Shown one piece after another: positions 53,952 through 63,844 of a DNA stretch of 64,000 bases. Source of the DNA: Bacillus haynesii (GTDB taxonomy: Bacteria; Bacillota; Bacilli; Bacillales; Bacillaceae); NCBI RefSeq assembly GCF_001969855.1, contig NZ_MRBL01000004.1:39995-103994 (forward strand), given 5' to 3'. The notes beneath the pieces were generated by a model. That model worked only from the letters and a program-made list of their open reading frames with translations, was not told where the DNA came from and did no database searches. The number at the start of each line of letters is the position of its first letter. Within the stretch, counting starts at the first letter, position 1. Both the position numbers and the translations under genes were made by a program.

Positions 53952-54904
53952 ATCAAGAACTGCTGAGCGTCCAAGAGCTGAAAACATATTACCGCGTGTC
54001 CGGCAAGAAAATCGTGAAAGCGGTCGATGATGTTACACTGTCAGTCAAAAAAGGCGAAATCGTAGGGATCGTCGGGGAATCCGGCTGCGGAAAATCAACC
54101 TTGGGAAAGTCGATATTGCGGCTGACCGAACCGACTTCTGGAAAGGTGACATTTCTCGGGCAGGAGATGACCGGCCTTGATGCAAAAGAGCTTCGCAACA
54201 TGAGAAGGCATATACAAATGATTTTTCAAGATCCGTACGCTTCTTTGAATCCGCGCATGAAAATAAAGGATATTTTGGAGGAACCGCTGATTGTTCATAA
54301 ACTCGGAACGAAGGCGGAAAGGAGAGAAGTCGTTCGCTCGATGCTTGAAATTGTCGGTCTTGAGGCTTCATACGGCGACCGATATGCACACCAATTCAGC
54401 GGCGGTCAGAGGCAAAGGATCGGTATTGCAAAAGCGCTGATCACAAAACCAAAATTAATCATTGCTGATGAGCCTGTTTCCGCGCTTGATGTATCTGTTC
54501 AGGCGCAGATCTTAAATCTGCTGTCTGATCTGCAGGAGGCATTCAATTTAACGTTTCTGTTTATTTCTCATGATCTCGCAGTCGTTCGCTATATCAGCGA
54601 CAGGGTGGCCGTAATGTATTTCGGAAAGATTGTCGAGATGGCGGACGCCGACGCGTTATTTAGAGAACCGAAACACCCGTATACCGAAACACTGTTAGCG
54701 GCAGTACCCGTCATCGGCAAAGGAGAAGCGGTTCATACGGCACCGGATATTGCCGCGCCCCGCATGAGTGAAAAGGGCTGTCCTTTTTACAGCCGATGCA
54801 TGAAGCGGGCAGCCGTCTGCCTTGAAGCGGAGCCGCCGCTTGAAGAGACTGCGGACGGGCATTATGCTGCATGCCATTTTACCAATAAGGAGGCTGTTCG
54901 ATGA
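53948..54904 (+). CDS. Oligopeptide ABC transporter ATPase (OppF/DppF type)
   Basis: A 318-residue second ATPase. Walker A GESGCGKSTLGKSIL (about 38-52), Q-loop IFQDPYASLNPRM, signature FSGGQRQRIGIAKAL (about 149-163), Walker B LIIADEPVSALDVS. The C-terminal CPFYSRCMKRAAVC (about 284-297) is the Cys motif of this family. Forms a heterodimer with the preceding ATPase. Both ends overlap neighbours by 4 bp, so the whole operon is translationally coupled. Confidence 0.88.
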   Translation: MNQELLSVQELKTYYRVSGKKIVKAVDDVTLSVKKGEIVGIVGESGCGKSTLGKSILRLTEPTSGKVTFLGQEMTGLDAKELRNMRRHIQMIFQDPYASLNPRMKIKDILEEPLIVHKLGTKAERREVVRSMLEIVGLEASYGDRYAHQFSGGQRQRIGIAKALITKPKLIIADEPVSALDVSVQAQILNLLSDLQEAFNLTFLFISHDLAVVRYISDRVAVMYFGKIVEMADADALFREPKHPYTETLLAAVPVIGKGEAVHTAPDIAAPRMSEKGCPFYSRCMKRAAVCLEAEPPLEETADGHYAACHFTNKEAVR

Positions 54905-56499
54905 AAAAGAAAAGCTGGCTGATCTGTTTGGGAATGATTCTGTCCGTTTCCGCTTTTTTAATGGGATGCTCCGGTAACGAAAGCGGAAAGAATGACGGAG
55001 GGACGAACGGCGGAAAAGATACGCTGATCATCGGCAGAGGCGGTGATTCAACATCGCTTGATCCAATCACAACAACAGAAGGCGAAGCGTTTAAAGTGAC
55101 GATCAATATGTTTGAAACCTTGCTGAATTACGGAGAACAAGACACAACGCTGAAGGAAGGCCTTGCGGTGAAATGGGACGCTTCAGATGACGGTATGACC
55201 TACACACTGGAGCTGAGAAAAGGCGTGAAGTTCCATGACGGAACGGATTTTAATGCAGAAGCCGTCAAATACAATTTTGAGCGGTGGATGAACGGGGATG
55301 AAGAAAAATTTCCTTACTACGGCATGTTTGGAGGCTATAAGAAAGATGAAGGACATGTCATCAAAGACATAAAAGTTCTCGACGACCATAAGATTCAGTT
55401 CATTTTAAAACGCCCGCAAGCGCCGTTTTTAAAGAACCTTGCCATGACTTCCTTCGGGATTGCAAGTCCTGCCGCCATCGAGAAATACGGCGAAAAATTC
55501 AGGGAGCACCCCGTCGGCACGGGCCCTTACAAATTTGTCGAATGGAAGCCGAACGACCGCATCGTCCTTGAGAAAAATGAAGACTATTGGGATCAAAGCA
55601 AACCGAAATTGCAGAAGATCATTTTCAGAGCCATTCCTGAAAACTCAGCCCGCTTAAATGCATTGAAGACTGGCGAAATCGATCTAATGGATGGCGTCAA
55701 TCCGTCTGACATCGAAAGCATCAAAGCAGACGCCAATCTGAAAACATTTGAAAGGCCTTCAATGAACGTCGGGTATCTCGGAATGACAACGACGAGAAAG
55801 CCATTTGACAATAAGCTGGTCCGCCAGGCACTGAACCATGCTGTTGATAAACAGGCGATTATCGATTCCTTCTACGGAGGTCTCGCAGAATCTGCCAAAA
55901 ACCCGCTCCCTCCGTCGCTTGAAGGGTACAACGATCAGGTTAAGGAATATCCGTATGATTTAAAAAAGGCAAAAGAACTCTTAAAAGAAGCCGGATATCC
56001 AGACGGATTTAAAATGAAGCTTTGGGCAATGCCTGTTCCGCGGCCGTATATGCCGGACGGTATGAAAATAGCTGAAGTGATTCAATCAAGCTTTGAAAAA
56101 ATCGGAGTCAAAGCGGAAATCGTCACTTACGACTGGGCGACCTATCTGGATAAGGTGAGCAAAGGGGAAGCTGATGCGTTTTTGATGGGCTGGACCGGCG
56201 ACAACGGAGATCCGGACAACTTCATCTATACGCTGCTTGATAAAGATAATATCGGCGGTAACAACTATACGTACTTCAGCAATGACGAGCTTCATGACAT
56301 CTTAATCGAGGCGCAGTCAGACCCTGACCAAAAGAAGCGAAATAAACTGTATCAAGATGCGCAGGAACTCCTCCATGAAGAATCGCCTTGGATTCCGCTT
56401 GTCCATTCCACACCGATTTTGGCCGGTTCAAAAGATATCGACGGATATGTTCCGCACCCGACAGGGAGTGAAGTATTGTCCGGCGTAGAGTTTAAATAG
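54901..56499 (+). CDS. Peptide-binding lipoprotein of the ABC transporter
   Basis: A 532-residue SBP family 5 lipoprotein. The signal peptide ends in a lipobox (LMGC, Cys22). The mature domain shows GGDSTSLDPITTTEGEAFKV, then LELRKGVKFHDGTDFNAEAVKYNFERW (split as RKGVKFHDGT near 103-112 and AVKYNFERW near 118-126), a DppA/GsiB-type pattern. Likely ligands are di- or tripeptides or glutathione; ligand choice cannot be read by eye. It does not resemble remembered B. subtilis AppA or OppA. Confidence 0.87.
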   Translation: MKKKSWLICLGMILSVSAFLMGCSGNESGKNDGGTNGGKDTLIIGRGGDSTSLDPITTTEGEAFKVTINMFETLLNYGEQDTTLKEGLAVKWDASDDGMTYTLELRKGVKFHDGTDFNAEAVKYNFERWMNGDEEKFPYYGMFGGYKKDEGHVIKDIKVLDDHKIQFILKRPQAPFLKNLAMTSFGIASPAAIEKYGEKFREHPVGTGPYKFVEWKPNDRIVLEKNEDYWDQSKPKLQKIIFRAIPENSARLNALKTGEIDLMDGVNPSDIESIKADANLKTFERPSMNVGYLGMTTTRKPFDNKLVRQALNHAVDKQAIIDSFYGGLAESAKNPLPPSLEGYNDQVKEYPYDLKKAKELLKEAGYPDGFKMKLWAMPVPRPYMPDGMKIAEVIQSSFEKIGVKAEIVTYDWATYLDKVSKGEADAFLMGWTGDNGDPDNFIYTLLDKDNIGGNNYTYFSNDELHDILIEAQSDPDQKKRNKLYQDAQELLHEESPWIPLVHSTPILAGSKDIDGYVPHPTGSEVLSGVEFK

Positions 56500-56512
56500 G
56501 TGGTGACAGCCA

Positions 56513-57514
56513 TTGCTTGCGTACTGTTTAAAACGGACGGCCATGCTGATCCCCGTTCTCATCGGCATGACATTGGTCGTTTTTTCGATCATCCGCTTTA
56601 TTCCCGGAAACCCCGCCCAGGTTATTCTCGGTCAGAGGGCGACAAAGGAAGCGGTGCAGCAGCTGACCGTCCAGCTCGGCCTTGATCAGCCGTGGTATGT
56701 GCAATACGCCAGATATATCGGGGATTTGCTGAAAGGGGATCTCGGGACATCAATCCGCACGGGAGCGGCGATTACGCAAGAAATAAAGCCATATTTGTTC
56801 GCCACTCTCGAGCTCGCTTTTTTCGCCATGCTGATCGCAGTGTTTGTAGGCGTGAATGCCGGAATCATCAGCGCGTGGTTTAAGAACTCGGTATTCGACT
56901 ATATCGCGATGCTGGTTGCTTTAATCGGCGTGTCGATGCCGATTTTTTGGCTCGGTTTGATGGGCCAGTGGTTCTTTTCGATCGAGCTCGGCTGGCTGCC
57001 GACAACGGGAAGGGAGAATGTCAGAAATCCGGTCGAATCCTTTACCTACATTCATACACTGGACACCCTTCTGCACGGAAGATTTGATCAGTTTACAGAA
57101 GCCATCCGCCATCTCATTCTGCCGGGAACCGCTCTTGCTACCATTCCCGCCGCAATCATTGCGAGAATTACGAGAGCCAGCATGATAGAGGTGCTGCAGT
57201 CCGATTATATCCGCACGGCAAAAGCAAAAGGTGTGCATATGTTTTTCGTCATCTATAAGCACGGTTTAAAAAATGCGTTCATTCCGGTATTGACCGTCAT
57301 CGGTCTGCAAACCGGACTTTTACTGGGCGGTGCAATTTTAACGGAGACGATTTTTGCCTGGCCCGGCATCGGCCGGTACATTTATGATGCGATCAGCTAC
57401 CGCGACTACCCGGTTATCCAATCGGGCATCCTCGTGATCGCCTTCATCTTCGTCATGATTAACTTCATCGTTGATCTGCTGTACGCCGTCATCGATCCGA
57501 GAATTAAATATTAG
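56513..57514 (+). CDS. Peptide ABC transporter permease (DppB type)
   Basis: A 333-residue inner-membrane permease with six hydrophobic segments. The N-terminal LKRTAMLIPVLIGMTLVVFSIIRFIPGNPA is typical for DppB (split here as FSIIRFIPGNPA near 22-33). The EAA-type loop is IRTAKAKGVHMFFVIYKHGLKNAFIPV near 240-266 (written in parts: TAKAKGV, KHGLKNAFIP). TTG start, placed 8 bp after AGGTGGTGA. Confidence 0.87.
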   Translation: MLAYCLKRTAMLIPVLIGMTLVVFSIIRFIPGNPAQVILGQRATKEAVQQLTVQLGLDQPWYVQYARYIGDLLKGDLGTSIRTGAAITQEIKPYLFATLELAFFAMLIAVFVGVNAGIISAWFKNSVFDYIAMLVALIGVSMPIFWLGLMGQWFFSIELGWLPTTGRENVRNPVESFTYIHTLDTLLHGRFDQFTEAIRHLILPGTALATIPAAIIARITRASMIEVLQSDYIRTAKAKGVHMFFVIYKHGLKNAFIPVLTVIGLQTGLLLGGAILTETIFAWPGIGRYIYDAISYRDYPVIQSGILVIAFIFVMINFIVDLLYAVIDPRIKY

Positions 57515-57526
57515 GAGGCGGGAAAT

Positions 57527-58417
57527 GTGGTTGTGCTTCAAAATGAACAGCAGAGGGAGGACGTGAAGGTGCGTTCGCCTTTGGCGGAACATATTCGGCG
57601 GTTCTTTGAGCATAAACTGGCTGCCGCCGGCACGATTTTAGTCGCGCTATTTATCCTGCTGGCCATCGTCGCACCGCTCGTCGCACCCTACGGATTAAAC
57701 GATCAGTCACTGTCAGACAGGCTTGCCGCTCCGTCAGCGGAACACCTTTTTGGAACAGACGATTTTGGCAGAGATATTTTTTCAAGGGTGCTGTACGGTG
57801 CGAGGCTGTCTTTATGGGTCGGCTTTTTCTCCTGTCTGGCATCGGCCTTGGCGGGGACATTGTTAGGGCTGATCGCCGGTTTTTACGGCAGATGGGCTGA
57901 TGTGTTGATTTCGCGGCTGTTTGATATCATGCTCGCGTTTCCGAGCATTCTGCTGGCGATCGCCATTGTTGCGATTCTCGGGCCTTCTCTTGAAAATGCC
58001 CTGATTGCCATCGCCATCATCAACGTTCCGACGTTTGGCAGGCTCGTTCGTTCAAAAGTACTCAGCATCAGGCAGGAGGAGTATATCTTATCAGCGCGGG
58101 CTGTCGGGATGTCCAATATAAGGCTGATGTTTAAACATATTCTTCCTAACAGCATGGCCCCGGTTATCGTTCAAGCGACACTGAATATTGGAACGGCGAT
58201 TATAGAAGCAGCGGCGCTCGGATTTTTAGGGTTGGGGGCGCAGGCGCCGAACCCCGAGTGGGGAAAAATGCTTGCGGATGCCAGGCCTTATTTGGCGCAG
58301 GCCCCGTGGACATTATTTTTTCCGGGATTTGCGATCATGCTGACCGTGCTCGGCTTTAATCTGATGGGAGACGGCCTGCGCGACACCCTTGATCCGAAAA
58401 TGAAGGAAGGAAAATAA
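57527..58417 (+). CDS. Peptide ABC transporter permease (DppC type)
   Basis: A 296-residue permease with an N-terminal cytoplasmic tail and six helices. FGTDDFGRDIFSRVLYGARLSL (about 77-98; in parts GTDDFGRDIFSRV) is the DppC signature; the EAA loop is SARAVGMSNIRLMFKHILPN near 189-208. GTG start after AGGAGG; an ATG two bases earlier is in another frame. Last gene of the operon, ending at a bidirectional terminator shared with ygaE. Confidence 0.87.
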   Translation: MVVLQNEQQREDVKVRSPLAEHIRRFFEHKLAAAGTILVALFILLAIVAPLVAPYGLNDQSLSDRLAAPSAEHLFGTDDFGRDIFSRVLYGARLSLWVGFFSCLASALAGTLLGLIAGFYGRWADVLISRLFDIMLAFPSILLAIAIVAILGPSLENALIAIAIINVPTFGRLVRSKVLSIRQEEYILSARAVGMSNIRLMFKHILPNSMAPVIVQATLNIGTAIIEAAALGFLGLGAQAPNPEWGKMLADARPYLAQAPWTLFFPGFAIMLTVLGFNLMGDGLRDTLDPKMKEGK

Positions 58418-58450
58418 AAAACCGGTTAACGTATTCGTTAACCGGTTTAT
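58417..58450. terminator. Bidirectional terminator, peptide operon and ygaE
   Basis: AAAAACCGGTTAACG (58417-58431) pairs with CGTTAACCGGTTT (58436-58448). A-rich and T-rich flanks serve both strands; the ygaE stop lies in the right arm. Confidence 0.88.
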
Positions 58451-59517
58451 TCTTCCTCAACCTCAAGTTCGCTGTCTTCTTTGTGGTACGTCTGAAAGCT
58501 TGAGAGCAAGGTTTCCAAATGCTCAAGCTGTTCTCGGTATTCTACAGCGCTCGCCATAATGGTCAGCATATTGTAGTCCAACAGTTCTTCTTTTAATTTG
58601 TCCTGGTTTTTCAGGAATGATTCGGTCAAGTGCTGTTTGTACACGTCTCCTTCTTCGTGAAGGTCGACGTGATCCTGCGTTTTGATCCTGCCGACGAATC
58701 TCATTAAAATTCGCTCGTGCCAATGGAGAAGATAATCTAGCTCTTCGACCAGCGTTTCTTGAAATTCTTCAGGCATATGATAAAACTCGTTTTCAAGCCG
58801 GTGCAGCTTTTTCAGGGCATCAAGCGCACGGTTGGATGCAATGATCGCCTGTCTGAACAGCACGAGCTTTCGCTGTTTTACATATGTTGAACGTTTTAAG
58901 TAGCTTCTTTCTTCTTTGTAAAGCAAGTAAAGGTGGTCGACCTTCATCATTTTTTCTTTCAGTTTTTCAATGTCTTCTTTCAGCATGGAATGTTCCGTTG
59001 TCTTCCGCGTCAACAATCTGATCCATTTAATGACTTCATCTGTATTCTCAACAATATGGCTGACGAGCTTTGTTTCATATTTAGGCGGCAGAAAAATCAG
59101 GTTGACCAAGAACGCAGACAATACGCCCAAAATAACCGTTCCGGTTCTCACCAAGGCAAACCATAAAAAGTTGTCGCCGGAGCTCTCCAATATGGCAATA
59201 ACGGTGACAAGAGCGATCGAAATCGTATTCTCAATCTTCAGCTTCAAGTTGATCGTAATGACGATTACCGCCGTCAATCCGATAATGATCGGACTGGGTT
59301 CAAAAATAAGTCCAAAAATAATGGCTGTGGCAGCTCCGATAATGTTCGCCTGTACTTGATCGACAATCGTCAAAAATGAACGATAGATCGAAGGCTGTAT
59401 CGCGAAGATAGCCGCGATTCCCGCGAAGACAGGAGTCGGAAGGCCGAGCCAAGACGCGAGGTAAAGCGCAAGCGTAATGGCAATGCCTGTTTTGAAAATA
59501 CGGGCACCAAGTTTCAT
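58447..59517 (-). CDS. ygaE: YgaE, aromatic acid exporter family membrane protein
   Basis: A 356-residue protein with five or six N-terminal helices (residues 8-150) of the ArAE/DUF939 family (TGIAITLALYLASWLGLP, AGIAAIFAIQPSIYRSF), followed by a long helical cytoplasmic domain (about 160-330) with coiled-coil character and an acidic tail. It matches B. subtilis YgaE by position beside gsaB. A role in export of aromatic acids is family inference. The 226 bp between its start and the gsaB terminator are AT-rich with no gene seen. Confidence 0.88.
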   Translation of the reverse strand: MKLGARIFKTGIAITLALYLASWLGLPTPVFAGIAAIFAIQPSIYRSFLTIVDQVQANIIGAATAIIFGLIFEPSPIIIGLTAVIVITINLKLKIENTISIALVTVIAILESSGDNFLWFALVRTGTVILGVLSAFLVNLIFLPPKYETKLVSHIVENTDEVIKWIRLLTRKTTEHSMLKEDIEKLKEKMMKVDHLYLLYKEERSYLKRSTYVKQRKLVLFRQAIIASNRALDALKKLHRLENEFYHMPEEFQETLVEELDYLLHWHERILMRFVGRIKTQDHVDLHEEGDVYKQHLTESFLKNQDKLKEELLDYNMLTIMASAVEYREQLEHLETLLSSFQTYHKEDSELEVEEE

Positions 59518-59742
59518 TAGGCTGTACTTGCATCCCTTTCTATAATAAAATTCGTTCCTTACAGAAAATGAATTGTAGTGAACATTCCCTCTCTGTTAAT
59601 TTGCCAAACAATAAAGTAATATACAGCGATCTTCCGAAATATTCAACCCATTTTTAAGAAAAAACAAATCATTGACAAAAAAGAAAAACAAGCCAACGGA
59701 AAGTGCCTGTTCACCGCGTTTCCAAAGTGCTCCGCATTTGAT

Positions 59743-59772
59743 AAAAAAGAGAGCGGACCCGCTCTCTTTTTA
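59743..59772. terminator. Terminator of gsaB
   Basis: AAAAAAGAGAGCGG (59743-59756) pairs with CCGCTCTCTTTTT (59759-59771); it overlaps the gsaB stop. Confidence 0.92.
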
Positions 59773-61068
59773 CATGCGCTGTTTCAATTGTTTAAATGAG
59801 TCATCCACGGCTTGAAGCGTAGCTTTAATGTCCTCTTCTGTGTGCGCGGTGGTGATAAACCAAGCTTCATATTTTGAAGGCGCAAGATTGATTCCGTGCT
59901 CAAGCATCAGTTTGAAAAAGGCCGCGAACATGTCTCCGTCCGTATTTTCGGCTTGCTCATAGTTTTCGACTTTTTCGTTCGTAAAGTATACGGTGAGCGC
60001 ACCTTTAAGACGGTTGACAGTGATATTGATGCCATGGGTTTCGGCATGTCCCAGGATGCCTTCTTCAAGCATGGCGCCGAGGCGGTCAAGTTTTTCGTAT
60101 GTGCCTTTTTCTTTCAGCACTTCAAGGCAGGCGATGCCTGAGAGGATGGAAGCCGGATTCCCCGCCATCGTACCCGCTTGATAAGCAGGTCCGAGCGGTG
60201 CGACTTGTTCCATAATCTCTTTTTTGCCTCCGTAGGCGCCGATCGGCAGGCCGCCGCCGATGATTTTGCCGAGCGCCGTCAAATCAGGTTTGACGCCAAG
60301 AAGATCCTGGGCGCCGCCGTACATAAAGCGGAAAGCGGTGATGACTTCATCGTAGATGACAAGCGCTCCTGCGTTATGTGTCAGTTCATTGACCTGTTCG
60401 AGAAATCCGCTTTTCGGTTCAACGATCCCGAAGTTTCCGACAATCGGTTCAACGAGGACTGCCGCAATATCGTTCCCCCATTTATCGAGCGCTTCTTTAT
60501 AGCTGTCGATATCATTGAAAGGGACGGTAATCACCTCGTTTGCGATGCTTTTTGGAACACCCGCAGAATCAGGTGTGCCGAGCGTTGACGGTCCTGAACC
60601 AGCCGCCACCAGCACAAGATCGGAATGGCCGTGGTAGCAGCCGGCGAACTTGATGATTTTCGTTCTGCCTGTATAGGCCCGGGCGACGCGAATCGTCGTC
60701 ATCACGGCTTCCGTTCCCGAATTGACGAATCTGACTTTATCCAAGGCAGGAATCGCTTCCTTAAGCATCTTGGCAAATGTTACTTCATGCTTTGTCGGCG
60801 TACCGTAAAGCACCCCGTTCTCAGCAGCTGTTTGAATGGCTTTCGTGATATGCGGGTGGGCGTGGCCCGTAATAATCGGTCCGTATGCGGCAAGGTAGTC
60901 TATGTATTTGTTGCCGTCCACATCCCAAAAATAAGCGCCGCTTCCCCTTTCCATCGCGACGGGAGAACCTCCGCCGACCGCTTTGTAAGACCTTGAGGGG
61001 CTGTTGACGCCTCCGACTATATGTTGAAGAGCTTCTTCATGAAGCTTTTCAGATTGAGTATGCTGCAT
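59770..61068 (-). CDS. gsaB: GsaB, glutamate-1-semialdehyde 2,1-aminomutase (second copy type)
   Basis: A 432-residue PLP-dependent class III aminotransferase. [15 protein letters not shown] is the N-terminal signature (about 18-32), [22 protein letters not shown] contacts PLP, and the PLP lysine is in [19 protein letters not shown] (Lys about 269). It forms 5-aminolevulinate for heme. B. subtilis has HemL in the hem operon and GsaB at this locus beside bcp, which supports this name. The ATG at 61068 follows GAGGAGG; the frame extends to 61218 without support. Confidence 0.9.
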   Translation of the reverse strand: MQHTQSEKLHEEALQHIVGGVNSPSRSYKAVGGGSPVAMERGSGAYFWDVDGNKYIDYLAAYGPIITGHAHPHITKAIQTAAENGVLYGTPTKHEVTFAKMLKEAIPALDKVRFVNSGTEAVMTTIRVARAYTGRTKIIKFAGCYHGHSDLVLVAAGSGPSTLGTPDSAGVPKSIANEVITVPFNDIDSYKEALDKWGNDIAAVLVEPIVGNFGIVEPKSGFLEQVNELTHNAGALVIYDEVITAFRFMYGGAQDLLGVKPDLTALGKIIGGGLPIGAYGGKKEIMEQVAPLGPAYQAGTMAGNPASILSGIACLEVLKEKGTYEKLDRLGAMLEEGILGHAETHGINITVNRLKGALTVYFTNEKVENYEQAENTDGDMFAAFFKLMLEHGINLAPSKYEAWFITTAHTEEDIKATLQAVDDSFKQLKQRM

Positions 61069-61222
61069 AATATCCTCCTCATTTTTGCACCTTTTATCTA
61101 TTTTATATTGTAACACGAGGCGGACAGAGCGCAAAAAAGAAGCCGCCGAATATTTGAACAAGAGGGCGCTGTTTTTTATAATGGGGGAAAGCAAGCGATT
61201 AAACATAACAGGAGGCAAAACA

Positions 61223-61696
61223 ATGACTGTTGAAATTGGACAAAAGGTGCCTGATATTGAACTGCTAGGTGATCACGGAGAAAAAGTAAAGCTGTCGGAT
61301 TTTGAAGGAAAGTATGTCGTGCTCTATTTTTACCCGAAAGATATGACGCCGGGGTGCACAACGGAAGCGTGCGATTTCAGAGACCGCTATGAAAGCTTTG
61401 CTGAACTTGATGCCGTCATCATCGGAGTCAGCCCTGACGATCAGGGAAGACATGAAAAATTCAAGCAAAAACACGATCTGCCGTTTCTGCTGCTCGTCGA
61501 TGATGAACACAAGCTCGCTGAAAGCTTTGACGTATGGAAGCTGAAGAAGAATTTCGGCAAGGAATACATGGGTGTCGAACGGTCGACATTCCTGATTGAT
61601 AAAGAAGGCCGCCTTGTGAAAGAGTGGCGGAAAGTAAAGGTAAAAGACCATGTCACAGAAGCGCTTCAAGCAGTAAAAGAAATCGCGGAAGCATAA
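61223..61696 (+). CDS. bcp: Bcp, thiol peroxidase (peroxiredoxin Q type)
   Basis: A 157-residue peroxiredoxin of the BCP/PrxQ class. [20 protein letters not shown] contains the peroxidatic Cys45 and resolving Cys50, with Pro43 and Thr42 of the active site and Arg near 120 ([10 protein letters not shown]). It reduces hydroperoxides using thioredoxin. It corresponds to B. subtilis YgaF, next to perR as here. The ATG at 61223 follows AGGAGG; the frame is open to 61085. Confidence 0.92.
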   Translation: MTVEIGQKVPDIELLGDHGEKVKLSDFEGKYVVLYFYPKDMTPGCTTEACDFRDRYESFAELDAVIIGVSPDDQGRHEKFKQKHDLPFLLLVDDEHKLAESFDVWKLKKNFGKEYMGVERSTFLIDKEGRLVKEWRKVKVKDHVTEALQAVKEIAEA

Positions 61697-61706
61697 AGCT
61701 CTCAGG

Positions 61707-61741
61707 GGAGGCCGGACTGTATTTTAGTTTGGTCTCTTTTT
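61707..61741 (+). terminator. Terminator of bcp
   Basis: GGCCGGACT pairs with AGTTTGGTC through several G-T pairs, followed by TCTTTTT. It is weaker than the others in the window. Confidence 0.65.
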
Positions 61742-61826
61742 ACGCTCATATTCGTCTGTCTGATCGGCCATGCTGATCATAGCGGCCTTTTTCGCCTTAA
61801 AAATAGCTTTTTCACAGGGATTGGAA

Positions 61827-61874
61827 TTGACAAAGATTCTGATCAGGAGTTACACTAATTATAAACGTTATAAT
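61827..61874 (+). promoter_or_regulatory. perR promoter and Per box
   Basis: TTGACA (61827-61832) with TACACT (61851-61856) 18 bp downstream forms a promoter. TTACACTAATTATAA (61850-61864) matches the PerR box TTATAATNATTATAA at 13 of 15 positions and covers the -10, consistent with known autorepression of perR. A TATAAT at 61869-61874 is an alternative -10. Confidence 0.82.
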
Positions 61875-61908
61875 GTAAGAATTTTTTTTAGAAGAGAGGT
61901 GCATGACG

Positions 61909-62346
61909 ATGGCTGAACATAACCTGAAAGAAGCGTTGGAAGCGTTGAAGGAAACCGGGGTGCGAATTACTCCTCAACGTCATGCCATTCTGGAATTTCT
62001 CGTGAATTCTATGTCTCATCCAACTGCAGATGATATATATAAAGCTCTGGAAGGGAAATTTCCAAACATGAGCGTAGCAACGGTCTACAACAATTTGCGG
62101 GTTTTTAAGGAATCAGGGCTCGTTAAGGAATTAACGTACGGAGATTCCTCCAGCCGGTTTGACTTCGTGACTTCCGAGCATTATCACGCAATTTGCGAAC
62201 GCTGCGGGAAAATCGTCGACTTTCATTATCCCGGCCTCGACGAAGTGGAGCAGCTTGCTTCACATGTGACAGGATTCAAAGTCAGTCACCATAGACTGGA
62301 GATATACGGTTTATGTCAGGAATGCGACAAAAAGGAAAGCCATTAA
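61909..62346 (+). CDS. perR: PerR, peroxide-sensing Fur-family repressor
   Basis: A 145-residue Fur-family regulator, nearly identical to remembered B. subtilis PerR. The winged helix spans residues 15-80 ([27 protein letters not shown]). The sensing residues His37 (SHPTADD), His91, His93 and Asp85/Asp104 type ligands are present in [25 protein letters not shown], and the Zn site is C-x2-C twice (CERC, CQEC). Fe2+-catalysed His oxidation by H2O2 releases DNA. The start at 61909 follows GAGAGGTG; a frame-open ATG lies 6 bp upstream. Confidence 0.96.
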   Translation: MAEHNLKEALEALKETGVRITPQRHAILEFLVNSMSHPTADDIYKALEGKFPNMSVATVYNNLRVFKESGLVKELTYGDSSSRFDFVTSEHYHAICERCGKIVDFHYPGLDEVEQLASHVTGFKVSHHRLEIYGLCQECDKKESH

Positions 62347-62385
62347 AAAGAGCTGGCCGCTTTTTTAACGGTCAGCTTATTTTTG
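62345..62385 (+). terminator. Terminator of perR
   Basis: AGCTGGCCG pairs with CGGTCAGCT (with G-T), followed by TATTTTT. It is also close to the end of the convergent ygzB. Confidence 0.8.
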
Positions 62386-62394
62386 TTGCAGCAT

Positions 62395-62742
62395 TTACTG
62401 AGACTTTCGATTATACGATTCGTTAAACTCTTTTCCTTCGAGGTTTTTGTCCAGTGTCAGAGGCTCCCTGCAATGCATGCACATATCGACCCGGCCTAAA
62501 ATCTTGGTCGGTTTTTCACAGTTTGGACAGATGACTTGAACCGCTTTCGTTGAAAGCATGCCGATCCAAAAATAAACCGCTGTGCTCAACAAGATAGACA
62601 ATACCCCCAAGATCATAAACACCGACATCAAGAGGATCGAGGACCTAAAAAAGATCCCGACATACATAATAATGAAGCCTATAAATACAAGGCTCAACGC
62701 AAACGTTCTGATTTTGTTGATTTTACTAGAGTATTTGGCCAT
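62395..62742 (-). CDS. ygzB: YgzB, small membrane protein with zinc ribbon
   Basis: A 115-residue protein with two hydrophobic helices (about 13-35 and 42-65) and a C-terminal zinc-ribbon-like C-x2-C...C-x2-C pattern ([20 protein letters not shown]). It matches B. subtilis YgzB (UPF0295), next to perR and ygxA. Function unknown. The start at 62742 ([12 protein letters not shown]) lies 6 bp after AGGGGG; the ATG two codons earlier abuts it. Confidence 0.9.
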   Translation of the reverse strand: MAKYSSKINKIRTFALSLVFIGFIIMYVGIFFRSSILLMSVFMILGVLSILLSTAVYFWIGMLSTKAVQVICPNCEKPTKILGRVDMCMHCREPLTLDKNLEGKEFNESYNRKSQ

Positions 62743-62959
62743 ATCCATCCCCCTGTCTCTAATATAGCATATCAAAGATGTGTTATTCTTTAATTAAAAC
62801 GAATCAATTGGAAAATTTCTATAGAGAGTTTTGGGGAAATTGATTATAATAATTCAATGTGTTTTCAAAATAAAGGAGTTTTTATTGGCTCGTAGAAATA
62901 GGTAGAAACAAGAGAGAAGCTTTTAAGCAACGTATTTACATCGTATTGGAGGAATGGTG

Positions 62960-63844
62960 ATGGAAAATCTTCTCCGTCCGATTTACCAAGAAAGAGCAAG
63001 CCGCCCTGACACACTCGCTGTCATGCTGATTGAGAGGAGAAATCAAACCTCATCTGCCACAGATAATTTTGATGCGGCATTGTTGATTATCGTTAATAAG
63101 GCTGAAGACCCTGTATTCGTGAAGCATTATGAGTTCGACGGAAAAACGGCTTCTCTTCATATTATTTCTGTTGAACAGCTTCAGGAATGGATTTTGCTCG
63201 GAACAAACAGAAGGATCATAGACTGGGTCCTCAACGGAAAGGTGCTTTTCGACCGAAACGAATTTATCGCCAAGCTGATTGAGCAGCTCAATACGTTTCC
63301 GTTTTCTGAAAGAAAACTAAAAATTGGACTTGAATACGGGAAATTAATCAGAAGATATATAGAAGGAAAATCGTTTTTTGAAGATGGTCAATTTTTGGAC
63401 GCCTACAATTCCATCGTACACGCCCTCCATCATTTGGCCAGAATCGAAGTGATCGATAAGGGTTTTCACCCTGAGGTTACGGTATGGAACCAAGTCCGCC
63501 ACATGGAACCTCAGGTATATAAATTGTATAAGGAATTAATTGAGAGCAATGAAAGCTTGCAAAAACGACTTGAGTTATTATTCCTCGCAAGTGATTTTCT
63601 CATTCATTCAAAAGCCGAAATCGGGGCCGCCCATATTCTCAATGTCATGGATGGAAAAGCGGTTTGGCAATTTGCCGATCTTCTCAAGCATCCGGATCTC
63701 AAGTATTTCACGGCAGATCTGGGAGTCATACTGGAGTTCTTGGCTGAAAAGGATTTAGTCGGAGTCAAGCCGATTGAGACAAAGGGCCAAAAGATTTTTC
63801 ATCGAGGATATTTTATTAAAAAAAGTGTTGACACTAATTCATAA
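62960..63844 (+). CDS. ygxA: YgxA, nucleotidyltransferase-like protein
   Basis: A 294-residue protein with an N-terminal nucleotidyltransferase-like fold (about 1-115: ERRNQTSSATDNFDAALLII, IISVEQLQEWILLGTNRRI) and a helical C-terminal part (KSFFEDGQFLDAYNSIVHALHHLARIEVI, in parts FEDGQFLDAYNSIVHAL). It matches B. subtilis YgxA, always upstream of rrnD there. Biochemical function unknown. The ATG at 62960 is 7 bp after TTGGAGG; in-frame ATG/GTG codons at 62954 and 62957 lie too close. Its last codons hold the -35 of the first rRNA promoter. Confidence 0.9.
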   Translation: MENLLRPIYQERASRPDTLAVMLIERRNQTSSATDNFDAALLIIVNKAEDPVFVKHYEFDGKTASLHIISVEQLQEWILLGTNRRIIDWVLNGKVLFDRNEFIAKLIEQLNTFPFSERKLKIGLEYGKLIRRYIEGKSFFEDGQFLDAYNSIVHALHHLARIEVIDKGFHPEVTVWNQVRHMEPQVYKLYKELIESNESLQKRLELLFLASDFLIHSKAEIGAAHILNVMDGKAVWQFADLLKHPDLKYFTADLGVILEFLAEKDLVGVKPIETKGQKIFHRGYFIKKSVDTNS

